A DNA stretch of 14,315 bases. It comes from an uncultured Eubacteriales bacterium (GTDB taxonomy: Bacteria > Bacillota > Clostridia > Christensenellales > UBA1242). Every line of letters begins with the position of its first letter. Within the stretch, counting starts at the first letter, position 1. The notes under the pieces are model-generated. The model worked only from the letters and a program-made list of their open reading frames with translations. It was not told the origin of the DNA and searched no databases. Location of the stretch: assembly GCA_902796285.1 (NCBI GenBank), contig CADBOH010000029.1, positions 1 through 14,315 on the forward strand, given 5' to 3'. Of this stretch, positions 6,700 through 12,478 are shown one piece after another. Made by a program: the position numbers and the translations under genes.

Positions 6700-8763
6700 A
6701 TGGAAGATAATGAAAAATTATATCTTGAGAAAACCTTAAAGGTCTTAGATAAAAAAATAAATAAAAACGCTCAAGATTTGGCCCAAATGACAAAAAAACT
6801 TGAAGATGGCAAAAAGGAACTATCTGAAAACTATTCCGACTATTCACGTGGTGGAGATTTGTCAGAAAGATATAGTATGCTTGCTGATGTTGCCGCAATG
6901 GAAGAGGATATTGTAAAAGAGAACAAAAAACTCCTTTTGCAGCGCACTTCTCCCTATTTTGCGAGGATTGACTTCACTCCTGAAAATCGCAAAAAAACAC
7001 AAAGAATCTATATCGGAATTGGCAATATTATAGATGAAAACAAATTTTATGTTGCTGACTGGAGAGCCCCAATCTCCTCAATGTATTATGACTACAACTT
7101 AGGCGATGCATCTCTTTTCATTGACAAAGATGAATACAAGGGCAAGATAAGCCTTAAACGTCAATATAAAATTGATAACAGCAAACTCTTGTCATATTTT
7201 GATACTGAAATGACAATTGATGATGAAATTTTAAGCCAAATTTTATCGCAAAATGTTACTGTAAAAATGAAGCAAATTGTTTCAACAATACAAAAAGAAC
7301 AAAATGCGATTGTAAGAAATGGAATTGATGAAAGTATGCTAATCCAAGGGATTGCAGGTTCAGGAAAAACATCTATCGCCTTGCATAGAGCCGCATATCT
7401 ACTTTATAGACATAAAAATACAATTAAAAGTAGTGACATCATTATTATTTCACCAAACAGCATCTTTTCAAGTTACATTTCAGAAGTTTTACCTCAACTT
7501 GGTGAAAACAACCTGGTTGAAACAACTTTTGCTCAAATTGTTAGAAGTGAGCTCAAAAAACCAGTTCAAACACGAGAGGCGTTGCTTGATGAAATAGTTG
7601 TAAAACCTTCTCAAAAGATGTTAAATGAGATTTCATACAAATCTTCTTATGAGTATCTTGACGCTCTCCTTCGTTTCTTAAAAGGCCCATTTCTTGAGAC
7701 TTTCTCACCGCAAGACCTTTCATATTGCATAAAGGAAGATGATGACGAACAAAAGGAATTTATCACATTCCCCGCTTCTCAAACCAAGGAACTGTTCTTT
7801 AAAACATTTAAGGGATATGATTTGTATGAAAGGATAAACAAGATTGCTTGGCAATATGCCATGAGATTTACAGAAGAGCGTCATTATACAAAAGAACAAA
7901 ACAATGGACTTAAAGAAAGATTTAAGAAAATCTTATATAACTTTCTTCCAATCAAAGATGTTGAAAAAGTGTATCAAATATTTATGGCGCGCGAAGACTT
8001 AACCACAAATCGCGGCACAAATATTAATTATATGGATAAAGGCACATATCTAGCAATAAAACATTACTTATATGGCTTTGACCATAACTTTGCTGCTAAA
8101 TATCTTATCATTGATGAAATGCAAGATTTCACCCCTGTTGATATCTACGTATTTAAAAAATTATGGAACTGCCCTTGTATCGTAGTTGGAGACGTTAATC
8201 AATGTATTGAGAAGAATATCACAGATGAATATCTTCAAATTACCGCAGACTTTTTGGGTTGCAAACTTGTTAAACTCAACAAAACATATCGTTCAACAAA
8301 ACAAATTGCGCAATTCGCAAATGACTTCATTGGGTTAAACGACATTGAATTTGTAAATAGAAATGGCGAAAAACCAATTCTATACAAATGCACAAATCAG
8401 TATGAAAAGATAGCCCAAATTATAAGTGACAAATGCAAAGAATATGCTCATATTGCAATCATTTGCAAATGTAATAGTGAAGCAAAAACGTTTGCAAGAG
8501 AGTTAAATAAAAAAATAAAATGTACTCTTATGGAACATCCAGATGACTATAATAACCGCGTTTTAGTAACAACCTGCGCAACAGCAAAGGGAATTGAATT
8601 TGATGCAGTAATTATACCAAATGCAGATAGCGAAAACTATAAAAACACTATTGACAAAAACATAATTTATGTTTCTTCAACAAGAGCTTTACACAAACTA
8701 TTCTTTACTTGTGAAAATGAGCCATCTCCGCTTTTGAAAAGCAATTTTTTACAAAAAGAATAA
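6700..8763 (+). CDS. helD: HelD-type RNA polymerase recycling helicase (UvrD/Rep-like ATPase)
   Basis: HelD is a superfamily 1 ATPase of Bacillota and Actinobacteria that pries stalled RNA polymerase off nucleic acid and recycles it. The 687-residue protein has an N-terminal coiled-coil arm (about 1-90) ending in YFARIDF, which in the family reaches into the polymerase secondary channel. A beta-rich WRAPISSMYYDY segment follows. Then come the helicase domains, with Walker A GIAGSGKTS at 217-225, Walker B IIDEMQDF with D472-E473, and a late YVSSTRALHKLFF motif. The start at 6700 is preferred because GGGAGG lies five bases before it. An in-frame ATG at 6670 has no ribosome binding site. It follows the gyrase terminator. 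A possible -10 (TATGAT, 6681-6686) lacks a good -35. It is slightly shorter than B. subtilis HelD (about 770). Confidence 0.9.
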   Translation: MEDNEKLYLEKTLKVLDKKINKNAQDLAQMTKKLEDGKKELSENYSDYSRGGDLSERYSMLADVAAMEEDIVKENKKLLLQRTSPYFARIDFTPENRKKTQRIYIGIGNIIDENKFYVADWRAPISSMYYDYNLGDASLFIDKDEYKGKISLKRQYKIDNSKLLSYFDTEMTIDDEILSQILSQNVTVKMKQIVSTIQKEQNAIVRNGIDESMLIQGIAGSGKTSIALHRAAYLLYRHKNTIKSSDIIIISPNSIFSSYISEVLPQLGENNLVETTFAQIVRSELKKPVQTREALLDEIVVKPSQKMLNEISYKSSYEYLDALLRFLKGPFLETFSPQDLSYCIKEDDDEQKEFITFPASQTKELFFKTFKGYDLYERINKIAWQYAMRFTEERHYTKEQNNGLKERFKKILYNFLPIKDVEKVYQIFMAREDLTTNRGTNINYMDKGTYLAIKHYLYGFDHNFAAKYLIIDEMQDFTPVDIYVFKKLWNCPCIVVGDVNQCIEKNITDEYLQITADFLGCKLVKLNKTYRSTKQIAQFANDFIGLNDIEFVNRNGEKPILYKCTNQYEKIAQIISDKCKEYAHIAIICKCNSEAKTFARELNKKIKCTLMEHPDDYNNRVLVTTCATAKGIEFDAVIIPNADSENYKNTIDKNIIYVSSTRALHKLFFTCENEPSPLLKSNFLQKE

Positions 8764-8787
8764 TTATAAATTTTTAAAGAAAAAATT

Positions 8788-8816
8788 TTTATAAAATAAC
8801 ACTATAATGATGTCAA
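8788..8816 (-). promoter_or_regulatory. Near-consensus promoter facing back into helD
   Basis: On the minus strand a perfect TTGACA (8816-8811) is followed after exactly 17 bases by TATAAA (8793-8788). Predicted transcription would start near 8780 and run leftward into the 3' end of helD. No minus-strand protein gene fits there, so the product would be an antisense or small RNA. The region is very AT-rich, so a chance match is possible, though the -35 and spacing are exact. Confidence 0.45.
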
Positions 8817-8825
8817 ATCTTGACA
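8811..8825. promoter_or_regulatory. TGTCAA-N3-TTGACA palindrome (operator-like)
   Basis: Two hexamers form a perfect inverted repeat around ATC. Each half reads as a consensus -35 in opposite directions. The leftward one has a good -10 (8793-8788). The rightward one has only a weak -10 (CATTAA, 8843-8848). A TATAAT also lies just upstream on the plus strand (8803-8808). The symmetry suits a dimeric DNA-binding protein or a pair of back-to-back promoters. Confidence 0.4.
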
Positions 8826-8915
8826 AAAAATATCACAAAATGCATTAACAAAATTTTCAAACAAAAACGCTCTCAAATTTTTGCAACAACAAAAATCAAA
8901 CAAATCACCTAAAAT
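8826..8915. other. G-depleted A+C-rich tract in the helD-hisS gap
   Basis: Between 8843 and 8915 the plus strand has two G and sixteen C, the rest being mostly A and some T. There is no ORF and no tRNA-like fold. Such strand-asymmetric, easily melted DNA beside DnaA boxes is what an unwinding element would look like. It may also be ordinary low-complexity intergenic DNA after helD. Confidence 0.45.
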
Positions 8916-8939
8916 GGCCCAAAAACGGCATTTTTGGTG
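8906..8939 (+). terminator. Long hairpin, possible helD terminator
   Basis: CACC (8906-8909) pairs with GGTG (8936-8939). AAAATG pairs with CATTTT, and CC with GG around a CAAAAAC loop, with one T/T mismatch and one bulged G. The ATTTTT run lies inside the stem, as in some intrinsic terminators. It is the only terminator-like structure after helD, though 143 bases past the stop. It abuts the DnaA boxes and may instead belong to that element. Confidence 0.5.
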
Positions 8940-9062
8940 TGGAAATGTGGATAACTTGCCTAGTTATCCACAAAAAATCCACAAAATTGGACATTTTGTA
9001 TAAAAATAAACAGTTTTGCATAAATATTTATTTGTGGATTTGTGGATAACTTTTGTGGCTAA
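8938..9062. promoter_or_regulatory. DnaA-box cluster (candidate origin element or DnaA titration site)
   Basis: Seven sites match or approach TTATCCACA. Perfect: 8946-8954 (-), 8964-8972 (+), 9041-9049 (-). Degenerate: 8938-8946 (-, ATTTCCACA), 8975-8983 (+, AAATCCACA), 9033-9041 (-, AAATCCACA) and 9054-9062 (-, TTAGCCACA). The first two perfect boxes face each other as an 11-bp inverted repeat with a five-base centre. An AT-rich spacer (8997-9032) separates two sub-clusters. Twice a weak box overlaps a perfect one by one base (8-bp offset), a spacing suited to cooperative DnaA binding. The cluster ends 17 bases before a candidate hisS promoter. dnaA itself is not in the window. Genes on both sides read rightward, which is unlike a bidirectional origin, so titration or hisS control are alternatives. 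Confidence 0.8.
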
Positions 9063-9078
9063 CTTTTGCCAATTTTGC

Positions 9079-9105
9079 TTGAAAAGAGGCATTTATGATT
9101 ATAAA
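9079..9105 (+). promoter_or_regulatory. hisS: Weak candidate promoter of hisS
   Basis: TTGAAA (9079-9084) is followed by TATAAA (9100-9105) at a short 15-base spacing, or TAAAAA (9102-9107) at 17. Predicted starts fall near 9112, about 50 bases before the hisS ATG and at the start of a leader hairpin. No T-box motif (AGGGTGGNACC) or specifier loop is visible, so tRNA-sensing control is not supported. Confidence 0.35.
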
Positions 9106-9114
9106 AATAGAACT

Positions 9115-9140
9115 TTTATGGGCACTTTTTACCCCATAAA
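9115..9140 (+). promoter_or_regulatory. Hairpin in the hisS leader
   Basis: TTTATGGG (9115-9122) pairs exactly with CCCATAAA (9133-9140) around a ten-base loop. There is no T tract after it, so it is not a terminator. It ends twelve bases before the AAGGAG ribosome binding site of hisS and would form near the 5' end of the mRNA, where it could stabilise the transcript or be a protein-binding site. Confidence 0.5.
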
Positions 9141-9163
9141 TATACACTAAAAAAGGAGAAACT

Positions 9164-10474
9164 ATGAGTGAAAAAAAATTGATAACACCACGAAAATTGT
9201 CGGGCTTTATGGAGCTACTTCCACACAAGCAGATGATACTTGATGAGATGATTGAAAAGATAAAAAATGTATATCAAAACTTTGCCTTTACTCCGCTTGA
9301 CACCCCAGTACTTGAGTTGAGCGAAATCCTTTTTGCTAAGTCTGGAAATTCTATCGATAAAGAAGTTTATAATTTTAAAAAGGGCGACACCGACATATGT
9401 ATGAGATATGACCTCACCGTTCCACTTGCAAGATTTGTTGCAATGAACAGCGAAAACCTATCATACCCTTTTAAAAGATATCAAATTGGCAAAGTTTATC
9501 GTGGAGAGAGGGCTCAAAAAGGAAGATTTAGAGAGTTTATACAATGTGATGCAGATATCATAGGACTGGACAACTTGCCTCTTGTAGCCGATGCTGAATG
9601 TTTAAACATGGTTGATAAGGTGTTTGGCGCGTTAAACCTTGACATCGTAAATCGAATCTCAAACAGAAATATTCTTTTTGGATATTGTGAAGGACTTGGG
9701 TATAAGGATCAAACTCAGGACATCTTAATTATACTTGATAAAATAGACAAAATCGGCCAAGAAAATGCTATTGAAGAACTTGCAAAGATTGGTGTTAAAC
9801 AAGAAGATTGCAACAAATTTATTGCTCTTACACTCAAAAAAGGCAACTTTGATAAAGTTATTGAAGAAATCGAAAACCTTACAGATAACGAAACATATCA
9901 AAAAGGAATAACTGAGCTAAAAGAAATTTCTAGCTACCTAAAATGTTATGGATTAGATCAAAACCGCTATATGCTTGACATTGGCATAATTAGAGGTCAA
10001 AATTATTATACGGGCACTGTTTTTGAAGCAATCGTACCAACTCACCCAGAGTTTGGAACTGTGTGTGGTGGTGGAAGATATGATAATCTTGCAGAATACT
10101 TTACCGACAAAAAATTACCTGGTGTAGGTTTAAGTATTGGACTGACAAGATTGTTTGACCTGCTTGACCAAAACAACATGTTACCAGAGCATTCTTTAAC
10201 AAACATTGATCTTCAAATTATACCTCTTGGCAACACTCTCCTGCACTGTCTTGAACTTCAAACATATTTCAATAAGAAAATTGTTTGCGATGTAAACTAT
10301 GACAATCGTTCGTTTAAAGCAAAAATGAGAGAGGCAAACAAAAGAGAAATACCTTTTATCATAGTTGTTGGTGAAGACGAAATGAACAATCTTAAGTACA
10401 ACCTTAAAAATATGAAAACAGGAGAACAACAACTTTTAAGCAAAGAAGAAATTTTAAAAACATTGGGCTGCTAA
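9164..10474 (+). CDS. hisS: Histidine--tRNA ligase (HisRS), archaeal/eukaryotic-like subtype
   Basis: This enzyme charges tRNA-His with histidine using ATP. The 436-residue protein has class II synthetase motifs: motif 1 around TPLDTPVLE (43-51), motif 2 YRGERAQKGRFREFIQCD (112-129) and motif 3 GVGLSIGLTRLF (320-331). The histidine-specific segment RGQNYYTGTVFE is at 277-288. A HisRS-type anticodon-binding domain follows from about 345 (DNRSFKAKMREANKREIPF). The substrate-binding segment is RYDLTVPLAR (81-90), as in eukaryotic and archaeal-type enzymes, not the LRPE-type motif of E. coli and B. subtilis HisRS. The His motif has Asn280 where Asp is usual. AAGGAG ends five bases before ATG. The stop codon lies inside the downstream terminator stem. 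It is probably monocistronic, with a DnaA-box cluster upstream. Confidence 0.96.
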   Translation: MSEKKLITPRKLSGFMELLPHKQMILDEMIEKIKNVYQNFAFTPLDTPVLELSEILFAKSGNSIDKEVYNFKKGDTDICMRYDLTVPLARFVAMNSENLSYPFKRYQIGKVYRGERAQKGRFREFIQCDADIIGLDNLPLVADAECLNMVDKVFGALNLDIVNRISNRNILFGYCEGLGYKDQTQDILIILDKIDKIGQENAIEELAKIGVKQEDCNKFIALTLKKGNFDKVIEEIENLTDNETYQKGITELKEISSYLKCYGLDQNRYMLDIGIIRGQNYYTGTVFEAIVPTHPEFGTVCGGGRYDNLAEYFTDKKLPGVGLSIGLTRLFDLLDQNNMLPEHSLTNIDLQIIPLGNTLLHCLELQTYFNKKIVCDVNYDNRSFKAKMREANKREIPFIIVVGEDEMNNLKYNLKNMKTGEQQLLSKEEILKTLGC

Positions 10475-10495
10475 AATCTAGCAGCTTTTATTTTT
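10467..10495 (+). terminator. Terminator of hisS overlapping its stop codon
   Basis: A perfect 7-bp stem GCTGCTA/TAGCAGC (10467-10473 with 10479-10485) has loop AAATC and is followed by TTTTATTTTT. The hisS stop TAA (10472-10474) sits in the 5' arm, so the terminator includes the last codons of the gene. Confidence 0.9.
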
Positions 10496-10533
10496 GAAAT
10501 GTACAATTAAATGGATGAAAAAAAATAGTTTTG

Positions 10534-10542
10534 TGTTATAAT
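10534..10542 (+). promoter_or_regulatory. uvrC: Extended -10 promoter of uvrC
   Basis: TGTTATAAT combines a perfect -10 hexamer (10537-10542) with the TGN extension. No good -35 is visible. The expected start point, about seven bases after the hexamer, coincides with the uvrC ATG at 10549, and the interval ATACAT contains no ribosome binding site. This implies a leaderless or nearly leaderless mRNA. Confidence 0.7.
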
Positions 10543-10548
10543 ATACAT

Positions 10549-12387
10549 ATGAACGATAAAATCAAAGCCAAACTTAAAACCTTGACAACAAACCCCGGCG
10601 TCTATGTTATGAGAGATAAAGACGGCGTGGTCATTTATGTTGGAAAAGCAAAAAACCTAAAAAACAGGGTAAGTCAATATTTTAGAAACTCACCAAAGCA
10701 AGCAAAAGTTCAAGCAATGGTTGACAACGTTGACATATTTGATTATTTCATCACAATGAGCGAGATGGATGCCCTTGCGCTTGAAAGCAATCTTATAAAA
10801 AAATATCAACCCTTTTATAATATTCTATTAAAAGATGGAAAACAATTTCCCTACTTGAAAATTGACACCAAACAACCATTCCCAAAAATCGAGATTGTAA
10901 GAAAGGTGAAAAAGGATGGAGCAAAATACTTTGGTCCATACTTTGCTGGGATTGATGCAAGAGAACTTGTTAAGACAATCAATGCTGCATTTAAAATACG
11001 AACTTGCAACAACAAAATAACAGAAACATCAATGGCAAAAAGGGAGTGTTTAAACTACTCTCTTGGCCTTTGTTCTGCGCCATGCACAAAGCGTATTACA
11101 AAAGAAGACTATGCAAAAGAAATTGACAAAGTAATATCATTTTTAAACGGAAATGATGATGAAATTGAAGAAATTTTGCAAAAAAAGATGCAAAAAGCCT
11201 CAGAAAATGAAAATTTTGAAAGTGCGATACTTCTCAGGGATAGACTAAAAATGATTGCAAAACTCAAACAAAGGGTTGTTGCAAACCTGCCAAAAGACGT
11301 GAGCAAAGATGTGTTTGCTTATTATACTGATGGGCTAAGTAGCGTTATCACAAATATGGTTGTTCGCGGCGGGAAAATACTTGGTGTAATATCATATCCA
11401 TGCAACGATGGCGAACTCGAAGAAGGCGAAACTATTTCAAACTTCATAGCACAATATTATCAAAACATGATGTTGCCAAATGAAATTATAGTTTCACATC
11501 CTATTGAAAATACTGATTTGCTATGTGACTACCTTGGCAAAAAAATCAATTTCGTCTCAAATCCTCATGGCATAAATAAGCAGCTTCTTGATATGGCGCT
11601 TATTAATGCAAAGGAATATCTCGAAAAACATATCGAAAAAGAAAAAATCAAATATAATAACTCACTCGGCGCAGTTAAGCAGTTAAAAGAAAAACTAGGC
11701 TTAAATGAGTTGCCAAGCAGAATGGAATGTTACGACATTTCAAACATAAGTGGAACAAACAAGGTTTGCTCAATGGTTGTGTTTAAAAATGGAGAACCAA
11801 GCAAAAAAGATTATAGAAAATTTAAAATCAAAACTATCAAGGGCTCAAATGACTTCGCTTCTCTTGAAGAGGCGTTGTCTAGAAGACTAAAAAGATATAT
11901 CGAGCAAAATGGTGAGAGCTTTAAAGAAAAACCAAATTTGCTTGTGATTGATGGTGGAAAGGGTCAACTTTCATCATGTTACGAAATACTAACAAAATAT
12001 GGGCTAGAAAATGAGATTGCAATGATTGGACTTGCCAAACGACTTGAAGAGGTGTTCGCCCCAGGTAATAGAAACCCAATAATACTTAAATACGCGTCAG
12101 CGGAGCTTAAATTACTTCAAAGAATAAGAGATGAGGCTCACCGTTTTGCAATCACCTACCACAGGAATATAAGACTCAAAAAGCAAACAAAATCTCCTCT
12201 TGATGAAATTGATGGAATTGGACCTAAAAAAAGAGACGCACTACTTAGCGCGCTAGGAACAAGTGAAGATATCGCCAACGCTGATGTTGACATACTTGAA
12301 ACTGTGCCCGGCATAAATAGGGCGCTTGCAATAAAAATAAAAGCGCATTTTAATTCTCATCCAATTGACTACTCACCTGAAGAATAA
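10549..12387 (+). CDS. uvrC: UvrABC excinuclease subunit C
   Basis: UvrC makes both incisions around bulky DNA lesions in nucleotide excision repair, after UvrA2-UvrB damage recognition. The 612-residue protein has, in order: a GIY-YIG nuclease for the 3' cut (GVY 17-19, YVG 30-32, arginine R40); a cysteine-containing stretch with CNN, CLNYSLGLCSAPC; a UVR domain that docks on UvrB (about 203-243, FESAILLRDRLK); an RNase H-like nuclease for the 5' cut (MECYDISNISG from 392 with D396, and LLVIDGGKGQL); and a C-terminal double helix-hairpin-helix (IDGIGPKKRDALL...VPGINRALAIKI). ATG 10549 is chosen over an upstream TTG (10531), which overlaps the promoter. There is no Shine-Dalgarno sequence. 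The terminator starts within the stop codon. Confidence 0.96.
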   Translation: MNDKIKAKLKTLTTNPGVYVMRDKDGVVIYVGKAKNLKNRVSQYFRNSPKQAKVQAMVDNVDIFDYFITMSEMDALALESNLIKKYQPFYNILLKDGKQFPYLKIDTKQPFPKIEIVRKVKKDGAKYFGPYFAGIDARELVKTINAAFKIRTCNNKITETSMAKRECLNYSLGLCSAPCTKRITKEDYAKEIDKVISFLNGNDDEIEEILQKKMQKASENENFESAILLRDRLKMIAKLKQRVVANLPKDVSKDVFAYYTDGLSSVITNMVVRGGKILGVISYPCNDGELEEGETISNFIAQYYQNMMLPNEIIVSHPIENTDLLCDYLGKKINFVSNPHGINKQLLDMALINAKEYLEKHIEKEKIKYNNSLGAVKQLKEKLGLNELPSRMECYDISNISGTNKVCSMVVFKNGEPSKKDYRKFKIKTIKGSNDFASLEEALSRRLKRYIEQNGESFKEKPNLLVIDGGKGQLSSCYEILTKYGLENEIAMIGLAKRLEEVFAPGNRNPIILKYASAELKLLQRIRDEAHRFAITYHRNIRLKKQTKSPLDEIDGIGPKKRDALLSALGTSEDIANADVDILETVPGINRALAIKIKAHFNSHPIDYSPEE

Positions 12388-12413
12388 GAAGTGAACAAAA
12401 TCACTTCTTTTTT
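12386..12413 (+). terminator. Terminator of uvrC overlapping its stop codon
   Basis: A perfect 9-bp stem AAGAAGTGA/TCACTTCTT (12386-12394 with 12401-12409) has loop ACAAAA, and the T run continues to 12413. The last two bases of the uvrC stop TAA (12385-12387) are the first two bases of the stem. Confidence 0.9.
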
Positions 12414-12432
12414 AAAAATTATGGATAAATGA

Positions 12433-12461
12433 TTGTTAATATTTAAAAATATTGATATACT
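12433..12461 (+). promoter_or_regulatory. Promoter of the dehydrogenase-like gene and tmk
   Basis: TTGTTA (12433-12438) is followed after 17 bases by TATACT (12456-12461), preceded by TGA as an extended -10. The predicted start near 12468 leaves a very short leader that begins at the GGAGGG ribosome binding site (12469-12474). It lies just after the uvrC terminator and probably drives both following genes. Confidence 0.75.
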
Positions 12462-12478
12462 TATTTGTGGAGGGAAAA

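Noticed and set aside
8946..8972. DnaA-box palindrome as the terminator of helD
   Set aside because: The strong stem is followed by A residues, not T, on the plus strand, and the arms are perfect DnaA boxes.
9064..9163. T-box riboswitch upstream of hisS
   Set aside because: No AGGGTGGNACC motif, no specifier loop and no terminator/antiterminator pair; only a simple hairpin is present.
8764..9163. 6S RNA or other known structured RNA in the helD-hisS gap
   Set aside because: No long imperfect stem with a central bubble and no other family signature could be recognised.
10531..10548. Upstream TTG start for uvrC
   Set aside because: The codons overlap the extended -10 element and would not be in the transcript.
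12452..12478. Upstream TTG start for the dehydrogenase gene
   Set aside because: It lies inside the promoter -10 region, before the predicted transcript start; ATG 12479 has a GGAGG site five bases upstream.
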